NCBI GenBank assembly: GCA_045568635.1
Contig: JBJLAO010000003.1
Location: forward strand, 124,001-188,000
Length of the DNA stretch: 64,000 bases
Reading direction: 5' to 3'
From: MedAcidi-G1 sp000817085
GTDB taxonomy: Bacteria; Actinomycetota; Acidimicrobiia; Acidimicrobiales; MedAcidi-G1
Part shown: piece after piece, positions 1 through 7,848 of the stretch
Numbering within the stretch: the first letter of the stretch is position 1
Layout of the letters: each line of letters begins with the position of its first letter
Translations under genes and position numbers: made by a program
The notes under the pieces: model-generated
Told to the model about the DNA's origin: nothing
What the model saw: only the letters and a program-made list of their open reading frames with translations
Database searches by the model: none

Positions 1-2
1 AA

Positions 3-512
3 TGTATAGAACCACAAGTATCAAACTTGTTTAAGAGAGAAACACTTTCTGGTGAATTTCTCCAAATTAATCGATACTTGGTTTCCGAACTGCAAAAAAG
101 ATCACTTTGGACTGAAAGCATGATTAACGCCCTGAAACAATCAGAAGGCTCTATTCAAGAAATTGAAGGAATGCCAGATGATCTGAAAGAAATTTATAGA
201 ACTGCTTGGGAAATACCTATGAGATCCTTGATTGATATGGGAGCTGAAAGAGGTGCCTTCATTGACCAAAGCCAGTCCCTTAATCTATTTATGGAATCCC
301 CAACTATAGGAAAACTTAGTTCTATGTACATGCACGCCTGGAAAGCAGGCCTGAAAACAACCTATTACTTGAGGTCCAGACCAGCTACCAAGATTAATAA
401 AACAACTGTAAACAACGACGATGCTACAGAATCATCGGTAACAACTTTTACTGATGCTGAAGCGGTCGCTTGTTCTCTAGAAAACCCCGAGACTTGTGAG
501 GCATGCGAATAA
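3..512 (+). CDS. nrdA: Ribonucleotide reductase class Ia, alpha subunit, C-terminal part (5' end outside window)
   Basis: This is the last ~170 residues of the large (catalytic) subunit, which reduces ribonucleoside diphosphates to deoxyribonucleotides in the cytoplasm. The frame is open back to base 3, so the gene starts outside the window; the TTG at 27 is internal. The strongly conserved alpha-subunit stretch SPTIGKLSSMYMHAWKAGLK is present, followed by TTYYLRSRPATKI. The flexible tail ends CSLENPETCEACE, which carries the redox cysteines that shuttle electrons from thioredoxin or glutaredoxin into the active site. It overlaps or touches nrdB (stop TAA 510-512), so the two are co-transcribed. 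Certain as to family; no claim is made about the missing catalytic core. Confidence 0.95.
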   Translation, partial: CIEPQVSNLFKRETLSGEFLQINRYLVSELQKRSLWTESMINALKQSEGSIQEIEGMPDDLKEIYRTAWEIPMRSLIDMGAERGAFIDQSQSLNLFMESPTIGKLSSMYMHAWKAGLKTTYYLRSRPATKINKTTVNNDDATESSVTTFTDAEAVACSLENPETCEACE

Positions 513-1597
513 TGGCACTTTCTGAAGTTTTTCCTGAACCTTCCAGTGATCTAGCAGATCAACCGGATCCCACCCCAATAACAAGACCCAGCAATATTTT
601 AGATCCAGGCTTTGATTTAACACTTAGACCTATGCGTTATCCGTATTTTTACGAGATGTATCAAGATGCCATAAAAAATACATGGACAGTGGATGAAATC
701 GATTTTTCTACTGACCTTACAGATCTACGTAGTGGAAAAATGGATTCTGCGCACATACACCTTGTCAAAAGACTCGTAGCGTTTTTCGCCACTGGGGATT
801 CCATAGTCTCTAACAATTTGGTGCTGAACCTTTATAAGCACATAAATGCGCCAGAAGCACGAATGTACCTTTCTCGTCAACTTTATGAAGAGGCACTACA
901 TGTTCAGTTCTACCTAACACTTTTGGATAATTACATACCAGACCAAGACGAGAGAGAAGAAGCTTTTGCGGCAATCCACAATATTCCTTCGATCCGCAAA
1001 AAGGCAGACTTCTGTTTCAAATGGATGGGTTCAGTTGATGATCTAGATGAACTAGACACAGACGAAAAACGTAAAGCGTTTCTAATGAACCTGATTTGTT
1101 TTGCTTCTTGTATAGAGGGCTTGTTCTTCTTTGGAGCTTTTGCTTACGTTTACTTTTTACGTGATCAAGGACTTCTTGATGGATTAGCTGCTGGCACAAA
1201 TTGGGTTTTCAGAGATGAAAGTTGCCATATGAACTTTGCTCTTGCAGTTGTTGACACAGTTAGAGAAGAACAACCAGACCTCTTTGATGAAAGCTTTAAA
1301 AGCCAGATAACTACGATGATAGAAGAGGCTGTGGACTGTGAATATCAATTTGCAGAAGACCTCTTAGGGGGCCAAGGCGTTAACGGCATGTCACCGGCTG
1401 ACACTCTTGAATACCTGAGATATGTGGCTGACCAACGTCTGGCAAGGCTCGGAATAGAACCTATATACGGCTCAAAAAATCCTTTTGGTTTTATGGAACT
1501 CCAAGATGTCGCTGAGCTAACAAACTTTTTTGAGAAAACAGTAACTGCTTACCAAACCGGTGTTGAAGGTGAATTCTCTATGAGTGAAGACTTTTAG
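512..1597 (+). CDS. nrdB: Ribonucleotide reductase class Ia, beta subunit (tyrosyl-radical diiron protein)
   Basis: Small subunit that houses the diiron-tyrosyl radical cofactor and passes the radical to NrdA. Counted from an upstream in-frame ATG at 503 (364 aa), the ligand set is complete: D99, E130, H133 (EEALHVQFY), E205 (CIEGL), E239 and H242 (FRDESCHMNF). The radical tyrosine is Y137, four residues after H133, as in the E. coli enzyme. I place the start at the ATG at 512, because it overlaps the nrdA stop (TAATG) and has GAGG about 11 bases upstream. The ATG at 503 would have that motif only two bases away. The gene is followed by two hairpins. No metal ligand is missing, so this is not a radical-less variant. 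Confidence 0.95.
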   Translation: MALSEVFPEPSSDLADQPDPTPITRPSNILDPGFDLTLRPMRYPYFYEMYQDAIKNTWTVDEIDFSTDLTDLRSGKMDSAHIHLVKRLVAFFATGDSIVSNNLVLNLYKHINAPEARMYLSRQLYEEALHVQFYLTLLDNYIPDQDEREEAFAAIHNIPSIRKKADFCFKWMGSVDDLDELDTDEKRKAFLMNLICFASCIEGLFFFGAFAYVYFLRDQGLLDGLAAGTNWVFRDESCHMNFALAVVDTVREEQPDLFDESFKSQITTMIEEAVDCEYQFAEDLLGGQGVNGMSPADTLEYLRYVADQRLARLGIEPIYGSKNPFGFMELQDVAELTNFFEKTVTAYQTGVEGEFSMSEDF

Positions 1598-1611
1598 AAG
1601 TACACCTCCCC

Positions 1612-1629
1612 TCCGATTCCCCAATCGGA
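1612..1629 (+). other. Short hairpin downstream of nrdB
   Basis: Perfect 7-bp inverted repeat TCCGATT / AATCGGA around a CCCC loop, 15 bases after the nrdB stop and just upstream of the main terminator. It lacks a U-run, so it is not a classical terminator itself. It could protect the transcript 3' end or act with the next hairpin. Confidence 0.45.
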
Positions 1630-1634
1630 CGTAG

Positions 1635-1668
1635 ATAAGACCCCCGCGAGGGGGTCTTATTTGACTTT
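1635..1668 (+). terminator. Rho-independent terminator of nrdAB, possibly bidirectional
   Basis: An 11-bp perfect stem ATAAGACCCCC / GGGGGTCTTAT (1635-1660) closes a GCGA (GNRA-type) loop and runs into a T-rich stretch. It lies between the nrdB stop and the end of the convergent PhoX-like gene, so it can end transcription from both sides. The A/T-rich flanks of the stem make it symmetrical. Confidence 0.85.
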
Positions 1669-1697
1669 TAAGAGGATTTGAACATTTCTAACTTCAG

Positions 1698-3293
1698 CTA
1701 TTCAGTGGGGTCTTCTTTTGTTGATCTTCGACGAAAAGCTACAACTACTGCAAGCACAGCAGCAGCAACTGCTGCTGATACTCCGCCTATAACCCCCCCA
1801 TTACTTCCCTTGTCATCTTTTACAGAAGCCGCTGTTTCTACTGCTTTAGCCAAAGTCGTAGTAGGCGCAGCAGTCGTAGTAGGCGCAGCAGTCGTAGTAG
1901 GCGCAGCAGTCGTAGTAGGCGCAGCAGTCGTAGTAGGCGCAGCAGTCGTAGTAGGCGCAGCAGTCGTAGTAGGCGCAGCAGTCGTAGTAGGCGCAGCAGT
2001 CGTAGTAGGCGCAGCAGTCGTAGTAGGCGCAGCAGTCGTAGTAGGAGGTGGAGGAATTACTCTTCCTCTAAATGGTCCTGATATCTCATAAGTGACTCCG
2101 GCATTGTAATGACCACCGTCGGTATAAGCCGGAACCACTTCAATTGCTTGCTTGTTTGATGGACCTCTTTGAGAGCTAAAATAAAGTCGATCTCTATTTG
2201 GGTTAAAACATGGCCCCGTCATTTCAGACCCTTCATGTGCAAGATCCGCAAGCCGACAAAATGGAGCCACTTCTCCTTCCGGACTAATTACTACTAGTTC
2301 CATATTTCCACCGTCTTCAGCTACAAATAAATCGCCAGATCCCTCTTCTACTGTGACATTGTCAACTCCAGTCAGTGGTTGACGGTCGTCAATGCCGTCC
2401 CATATCAGTTCATATTTTTGATTCCTTAGGTCGACGCTGTGGATCCGATTATTTCCTTTTGTCGCAAACCAAATCCATCCATTGTGATACCAAATTCCTT
2501 CACCTCCGTCTGTAATAAAAGCCCCAGGTAATTGCTCTTCAGTAGGAGTAGAAGCACCCGTAGGATCATCTATTTTCCCCCATGAGACATCACCATTGTT
2601 TGAAACAATCATTGCCTCGAGAAGTCCGTTTGATAAGTCGGGATATGAATCTGGAGTGAATCTGTAAAGTAAGCCGTTGTTCTTATCTTGAGTTAAATAC
2701 AACTTTTCGTCTACAGGATCTACCGCTACTGCTTCGTGTGCAAAAAACCCCAAGGAGTCTCTTTCAACAGCAGCGTTTTGCCCCGTTGGGTCACATTCCC
2801 AAACTTTGCCCCACAATGGAGGAAAGAAACCTTCTTCGCATGAAAGCCAAGTACCCCAAGGAGTTGGGCCTCCTGCACAATTAGAATGGCTACCCTCCAA
2901 GATCGGAAAAGCATCAACTACTTCAGCATCTTTATTGAAATGGACAGAAGAGGCTCCTCCATGGCTTTCAAAATTTGTCATGAAATTAAAAACTTCACTG
3001 TTGCACACGTAATACCAACCACCATCTCCATCGGGAAAAGTAGCTGCGCCATCAGGAAAGATATGCCACTGATGAGAAGTATTTGAAACCAGATCCCCTG
3101 AAGTAGCGATGACACGGGAAGTAAAACCTTCTGGAAGGATTATGCCGTTAGCATCAGGATTAATTCCTTCCAGCGAGCCATAGGGACCAACTCCCGGCTC
3201 CGCTGCATAAGCTGCGGTCATTTCAACTGTCGAAAGCACCCCGACACCAGCAGCACCTATTAGTCCATTTCTTAAGAACTGTCTCCGGTCCAT
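1698..3293 (-). CDS. PhoX/DUF839-family protein, Tat-exported, with Thr-Pro stalk and C-terminal membrane anchor
   Basis: Secreted beta-propeller protein of the PhoX-like (DUF839) family, whose studied members are calcium/iron-dependent phosphatases. It begins MDRRQFLRNGLIGAAGVGVL, a Tat signal (RRQFL) followed by a hydrophobic core. The family hallmark CAGGPTPWGTWLSCEE sits near residues 140-155. After the catalytic part come ten TTTAAP repeats (about residues 415-480), a linker, a hydrophobic helix (VIGGVSAAVAAAVLAVVVAF) and RRR. The protein would therefore be held on the outer face of the membrane on a flexible stalk. I chose the ATG at 3293 over the GTG at 3302, since the Tat motif follows directly and neither has a clear Shine-Dalgarno. 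A phosphatase role is an inference; some DUF839 proteins have no known substrate. Confidence 0.85.
   Translation of the reverse strand: MDRRQFLRNGLIGAAGVGVLSTVEMTAAYAAEPGVGPYGSLEGINPDANGIILPEGFTSRVIATSGDLVSNTSHQWHIFPDGAATFPDGDGGWYYVCNSEVFNFMTNFESHGGASSVHFNKDAEVVDAFPILEGSHSNCAGGPTPWGTWLSCEEGFFPPLWGKVWECDPTGQNAAVERDSLGFFAHEAVAVDPVDEKLYLTQDKNNGLLYRFTPDSYPDLSNGLLEAMIVSNNGDVSWGKIDDPTGASTPTEEQLPGAFITDGGEGIWYHNGWIWFATKGNNRIHSVDLRNQKYELIWDGIDDRQPLTGVDNVTVEEGSGDLFVAEDGGNMELVVISPEGEVAPFCRLADLAHEGSEMTGPCFNPNRDRLYFSSQRGPSNKQAIEVVPAYTDGGHYNAGVTYEISGPFRGRVIPPPPTTTAAPTTTAAPTTTAAPTTTAAPTTTAAPTTTAAPTTTAAPTTTAAPTTTAAPTTTAAPTTTLAKAVETAASVKDDKGSNGGVIGGVSAAVAAAVLAVVVAFRRRSTKEDPTE
1861..2040. repeat. Ten perfect 18-bp tandem repeats inside the PhoX-like gene
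   Basis: The unit GTAGGCGCAGCAGTCGTA is repeated ten times with no base change; on the coding (minus) strand each unit gives TTTAAP with identical codons. Partial units flank it on both sides. Exact identity at synonymous positions points to recent expansion or ongoing homogenisation, so copy number should vary between strains. Confidence 0.97.
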
Positions 3294-3351
3294 AGTGACC
3301 ACAGTAACGGTTCAGCCCTTCATAGTGAAATCGAGGTTATTTTGACTTGAA

Positions 3352-4335
3352 TTAGGTATTTTTTCGAAAAGTCTCTAACAATATTTCAGCAGCAGCTGTA
3401 GCACTAATTTTTCCTTCTAGAACAGCCTTTTCCAATTCTGGGACTTGCTCGGTTATAGAAGGATGATCATGCAAATCCGAAGATAAACGATCTTGCACTA
3501 TTGACCACATCCATTTCATTTTCTGAACTTTCCTACGCTGTTCCCACTCACCACTATTTCCAAGAATTGTTTTGTGCTCTTGTATTTTTTCCCACACTTC
3601 ATCAAGACCTTTCCCAGTTAGAGAACTGCAGTTAACTACTGGAGGTCTCCAATTAGAAGTTGCTGGCTGCGTGAGTCTAAGAGCCGAAATGTAATCCCTA
3701 GCTGCTTCAAGGGCTTTGTGTTCATTTTCACCATCAGTTTTGTTAACAGCGATCATGTCGGCTAATTCCAAAACTCCTTTTTTGATTCCTTGTAACTCGT
3801 CTCCTGCTCCGGGAAGCATCAAAACCAAAAAGATGTCTACCATTTCAGCTACAACAGTTTCAGATTGTCCTATGCCAACTGTCTCAACCATAACTATGTC
3901 GTAGCCTGCGGATTCAAGAAGAGCCATCGATTCTCTTGTCGTTCTAGTCACTCCGCCTAAAGTCCCAGAGCTAGGTGAGGGTCGCACAAAGGCATTGGGA
4001 TCGTTTGCCAAGCGAGTCATTCTGGTTTTATCACCTAATATGCTTCCACCACTTACCGTGCTGGTCGGGTCGACGGCTAAAACCGCGACTTTATGTCCAG
4101 TTTCTATAAGCTTGCTTCCCATTGCTTCTATGAATGTACTTTTACCGACTCCTGGAACGCCAGTAATTCCTATTCGGTGTGCTTCACCAGTTTTTGGGGA
4201 AATATGAGCTAAGAGGTCTTCAACTACTTTTCGATCTTCTATTCTGTTCGACTCAACAAGTGTTAGAGCCCTCCCAAGGGAAGTCCGATCACTTTCTAGG
4301 ACTCCTTTGACAAGTAAATCTAGATCAACTTTCAC
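3352..4335 (-). CDS. meaB: MeaB/ArgK-family GTPase, chaperone of methylmalonyl-CoA mutase
   Basis: P-loop GTPase (327 aa) that gates loading of adenosylcobalamin into methylmalonyl-CoA mutase and protects it from inactivation. The Walker A motif GVPGVGKS is at about residues 59-66. A DPTSTVSGGSILGDKTRM stretch typical of the family follows, then the guanine-specificity motif NKTD. Its GTG start overlaps the mutB stop (GTGA), so translation is coupled to its client. The order mutA-mutB-meaB on one strand is the standard arrangement. The length matches the family. Confidence 0.95.
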   Translation of the reverse strand: MKVDLDLLVKGVLESDRTSLGRALTLVESNRIEDRKVVEDLLAHISPKTGEAHRIGITGVPGVGKSTFIEAMGSKLIETGHKVAVLAVDPTSTVSGGSILGDKTRMTRLANDPNAFVRPSPSSGTLGGVTRTTRESMALLESAGYDIVMVETVGIGQSETVVAEMVDIFLVLMLPGAGDELQGIKKGVLELADMIAVNKTDGENEHKALEAARDYISALRLTQPATSNWRPPVVNCSSLTGKGLDEVWEKIQEHKTILGNSGEWEQRRKVQKMKWMWSIVQDRLSSDLHDHPSITEQVPELEKAVLEGKISATAAAEILLETFRKNT

Positions 4336-6461
4336 GACAATTTCTCTAAGAGTTCAATCGCTGCTTCAGCAATTACTGTTCCGGAGGGAAACACCGCAGC
4401 GACTCCTGCATCCTGAAGTGCATCAAAATCGTCAGGAGGAATTACTCCACCCACTACGATGGCGATATCACTACGTCCTAAAGACTCCAATTCTTTTTTC
4501 AACTGAGGAACCAGAGTCAAGTGACCTGCAGCTAAAGAACTAACACCTACAACATGTACATCATTTTCAACTGCCTGCATAGCGGTCTCAGAAGGTGTCG
4601 CAAACAACGGCCCTATATCGACATCAAAACCTAAATCAGCAAAGGCAGTGGCTATTACTTTTTGACCCCGATCGTGACCATCCTGTCCAATTTTCGCGAC
4701 AAGAATTCTAGGGCGTCTTCCAGAATCAGCTTCAAACTTGTTTGCGCGATCCCTAACGGCCTGGACATCTTCGTTGTCTCCCACTTCACTGCTAAATACT
4801 CCCGAAATTGTTCTAACCTCCGCTCTATGGCGTCCGAAAATTTTTTCAAGCGCATCGCTTATTTCTCCGACCGTAGCTCGCGCCCGTGCGGCTTTTACAG
4901 ATGCGGCCAATAAGTTTTCATTTTTTTCAGCAGCATTTGTTAATTCTTCTAGAGCAATCTGGCACTGGTTTTGATCCCTCGTAGCTTTAAGCTCTTCTAG
5001 TTGGGCTATTTGCGACGCTCTCACTTCAGCGTTATCGACTCTAAGGACATTTACTATTGACTCTGTTTCGGGGCGATACCTGTTTACCCCTATAACGGAC
5101 TGCTGTCCCGAATCGATGCGGGCTTGAGTTCTTGCAGCCGCCTCCTCAATACGCAATTTTGGAATTCCAGCCTCGATGGCTTTAGCCATGCCTCCTGAGT
5201 TTTCGATCTCATAAATATGATCCATTGCTTTCTCTGCAAGATCCTTAGTGAGTCGTTCTAGGTAATAACTTCCCCCCCAAGGATCGATGACCCTGCATGA
5301 ATCGGTTTCTTCTTGAAGAAAGGCTTGGGTGTCCCTTGCGATTTTTGCCGAAAAGTCTGTCGGTAAAGCTAAAGCTTCGTCAAACGAATTTGTATGAAGT
5401 GACTGTGTGTGGCCCTGTGTCGCCGCCATAGCTTCTATACAAGTCCGAATTACATTGTTATAAGGGTCTTGAGCTGTAAGGCTCCAACCAGACGTTTGGC
5501 AATGTGTTCTCAGCGATAGAGAACGGTCATCTTTTGGTTCAAACTGCGACATCAACCTTGCCCAAATAAGGCGAGCCGCTCTCATTTTGGCTACCTCCAT
5601 GAAAAAATTCATTCCGATTCCCCAGAAGAAACTTATTCTTGGCGAAAAAGAATCCACATCTAAACCTGCTTTTAAACCAGCTCGGACATACTCGATTCCA
5701 TCTGCCAAGGTGTAGGCCAGTTCTAAATCGGCTGTTGCTCCGGCTTCTTGCATGTGATACCCCGAAACAGAAATGCTGTTGAAACGTGGCATTTCCGCAC
5801 TTGTATAAGCGAAGATGTCAGAAATTATTCTCATTGATGGTTCGGGCGGGTAAATGTATGTATTCCTAACCATAAATTCTTTGAGGATGTCGTTTTGGAT
5901 TGTGCCTGTTAATGCTTTAGCAGGCACTCCCTGCTCTTCGGCTGCAACAATGTACAAGGCCATTATTGGTAAAACAGCACCGTTCATCGTCATTGAGACA
6001 CTCATCTTGTCAAGTGGTATTCCATCAAAGAGTTTTTGCATGTCCAAAATAGAATCAATTGCTACTCCCGCCATTCCAACATCGCCTGCTACTCGCGGGT
6101 GGTCGCTGTCATATCCTCGGTGAGTCGCTAGATCAAACGCTACAGAAATTCCTCTTTGACCGTCTTCAAGATTTCTTCTATAGAAAGCATTTGATTCTTC
6201 TGCCGTCGAGAATCCACCGTATTGTCTGATTGTCCACGGTCTAGTTTTATACATGGTCGCATGAGGGCCTCTCAAAAAGGGAGCTAATCCTGGCCATCCA
6301 TTCAAGAAATCTAAATTTTCTATATCTTTGTGGGTGTAGCAGTTCTTGATTGAGATTTTTTCAGCTGTTTCCCACAGCTCACCATTGTGTTGACTTTCGT
6401 TATTATTCGTTTCTGGATTCTGATCGAATTCAATTTTAGAAAAATTAGGAATTTTAGTCAC
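4332..6461 (-). CDS. mutB: Methylmalonyl-CoA mutase, large (catalytic) subunit
   Basis: Adenosylcobalamin-dependent enzyme interconverting (R)-methylmalonyl-CoA and succinyl-CoA, the last step of propionyl-CoA use (709 aa, full length). The substrate-binding barrel shows YKTRPWTIRQYGGFSTAEES and RTHCQTSGWSL. The C-terminal cobalamin domain has the DxHxxG signature as DGHDRG with GVSSLAAGH downstream, so the cofactor is bound base-off/His-on. It starts with GTG, overlapping the end of mutA by 8 bp, and overlaps meaB by 4 bp. Substrates could come from odd-chain or branched acyl breakdown by the ACAD and hydratase genes in this window; no epimerase or propionyl-CoA carboxylase is seen here. Confidence 0.97.
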   Translation of the reverse strand: MTKIPNFSKIEFDQNPETNNNESQHNGELWETAEKISIKNCYTHKDIENLDFLNGWPGLAPFLRGPHATMYKTRPWTIRQYGGFSTAEESNAFYRRNLEDGQRGISVAFDLATHRGYDSDHPRVAGDVGMAGVAIDSILDMQKLFDGIPLDKMSVSMTMNGAVLPIMALYIVAAEEQGVPAKALTGTIQNDILKEFMVRNTYIYPPEPSMRIISDIFAYTSAEMPRFNSISVSGYHMQEAGATADLELAYTLADGIEYVRAGLKAGLDVDSFSPRISFFWGIGMNFFMEVAKMRAARLIWARLMSQFEPKDDRSLSLRTHCQTSGWSLTAQDPYNNVIRTCIEAMAATQGHTQSLHTNSFDEALALPTDFSAKIARDTQAFLQEETDSCRVIDPWGGSYYLERLTKDLAEKAMDHIYEIENSGGMAKAIEAGIPKLRIEEAAARTQARIDSGQQSVIGVNRYRPETESIVNVLRVDNAEVRASQIAQLEELKATRDQNQCQIALEELTNAAEKNENLLAASVKAARARATVGEISDALEKIFGRHRAEVRTISGVFSSEVGDNEDVQAVRDRANKFEADSGRRPRILVAKIGQDGHDRGQKVIATAFADLGFDVDIGPLFATPSETAMQAVENDVHVVGVSSLAAGHLTLVPQLKKELESLGRSDIAIVVGGVIPPDDFDALQDAGVAAVFPSGTVIAEAAIELLEKLS

Positions 6462-7758
6462 GACTAGAGCCTCGAATTTTTAATAATTCCTCAATTTTTT
6501 TCTCGTTATTAAGAACTTGCACAATGCCACCGGAAGATTCAATCTGTTGGAAAATATTCCAAGATTTCTGAGCTAAATTTTCTGTAAGATTCTCAACGAA
6601 CCACGATCCGCCGGCGGGATCAATGACGCGTCCTATATGGCTTTCTTCCGCTAATAGAAGTTGGGCATTTCGCGCCATCCGTCTTTCTGACTCTCCGCCT
6701 GAAACTTCATCTGAGAGAGCAAATGGAATGACAGTTATTGCCTCCGCTCCGCCTATTCCGGCAGAAAAAGCAGCAACTGTAGCTTTGAACGAGTTGAACC
6801 AAGGATCTTTTTTATCGATTGCCACAGTGGAGGTAACTGCATGTTGATTTTGCTTTTGATTCTCTGGTGTTGCTCCACATTCTTTTGTTATCTGCGTCCA
6901 TAAGCGTCTCGCTGCTCGAAACTTTGCAATGGTCATGAACTGGTCGCTACTTGAAGAATAAGTGAAATACATATTTTCTATAATCGTTTCAATTTCTAAT
7001 TCTTTTTTTTCGAGTTCTCGCAAATAGTGAACAGCAACGGCTAATGAATATGCGAGCTCAGCTGAAGTTGGCCCACCAAGTTCTGGGTAAAAACTGCTGT
7101 CTATATTTAAAACTTTTGAACATCCGGTTCTATCGATTAAATCTGGGACGTCTGACAACTCCCTCGAATAATCGCTTTGTGTTCCTTTTCTTACATTTAC
7201 TCCTATGGGGTCTATTCCCAATCCGCCATGACGTTCGTAGTTTCCTATTTCACGTTGATCCCATAATTCGATCATCCATTTTGCAACCTCTGGTCCCTTC
7301 AATGCAGGTTTGAACCAAATACTGGTCATATTCAAAAAAACGTCTTCAAGAGTTTTATCTAGATCGTTAATGGACTCAATTCCAATTTTTTCGTGATCAA
7401 TTAATAGTGAAGTTGAACCGTTTAAAAGTTCATTTAATGCGGCTTTGTTAGCTGATTCTGGGGTTGAGTCATCAATTAAAGCTCGGATATCCCAAGTGCC
7501 ATTTTCATGCCCATTGATTTTAATTCCTCGTGTGAATGGGGCCACGCCGGGAATGCCAGCAGGGTTTATCAGCTTTTGATCTTCAGAACTGTAAATTGCT
7601 TTTATTTCAATTTCGTCATCGACTATTTCATTTAGTGAGTCAATTGACTTGTCTGACAATGTCTCTAAAGCTAGATCTTCCCAGTCTTGACGGGAATATG
7701 TATTAAAAACCTCAGACACATTTATGGTTTCTTTTTCGGATTTAGAGTTATTCCCCAC
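6454..7758 (-). CDS. mutA: Methylmalonyl-CoA mutase, small subunit, lacking the C-terminal domain
   Basis: Non-catalytic partner of MutB in the heterodimeric mutase. The barrel domain is recognisable (PGVAPFTRGI, ERHGGLGIDPIGVN, VIPFALSDEVSGGES, IGRVIDPAGGSWFVENLT). The protein stops at 434 residues, whereas the usual small subunit is about 600-640 residues and carries a linker and a degenerate cobalamin-like domain. The stop lies 8 bp inside mutB, so this looks like a natural end rather than a nonsense mutation. No remnant is visible downstream because mutB follows at once. It starts with GTG at 7758 with only a poor Shine-Dalgarno. Family assignment is sure; the functional effect of the short form is unknown. 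Confidence 0.9.
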   Translation of the reverse strand: MGNNSKSEKETINVSEVFNTYSRQDWEDLALETLSDKSIDSLNEIVDDEIEIKAIYSSEDQKLINPAGIPGVAPFTRGIKINGHENGTWDIRALIDDSTPESANKAALNELLNGSTSLLIDHEKIGIESINDLDKTLEDVFLNMTSIWFKPALKGPEVAKWMIELWDQREIGNYERHGGLGIDPIGVNVRKGTQSDYSRELSDVPDLIDRTGCSKVLNIDSSFYPELGGPTSAELAYSLAVAVHYLRELEKKELEIETIIENMYFTYSSSSDQFMTIAKFRAARRLWTQITKECGATPENQKQNQHAVTSTVAIDKKDPWFNSFKATVAAFSAGIGGAEAITVIPFALSDEVSGGESERRMARNAQLLLAEESHIGRVIDPAGGSWFVENLTENLAQKSWNIFQQIESSGGIVQVLNNEKKIEELLKIRGSSRD

Positions 7759-7848
7759 CCTTTGATGGTAGGTGACAAAACGCTCACAAAATAGCTACTT
7801 GTGACTAATTACCCTATTTTGAAACTATTCATTCGAAAAATTGCTGTA

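Noticed and set aside
1861..2040. Repeat block considered as a CRISPR or integrative repeat
   Set aside because: The units are directly adjacent with no spacers and keep the reading frame; it is a coding minisatellite.
1678..2091. Plus-strand frame with Val-Val-Gly-Ala repeats
   Set aside because: It is the antisense reading of the TTTAAP repeat of the PhoX-like gene, whose Tat signal, hallmark motif and anchor show it to be the real one.
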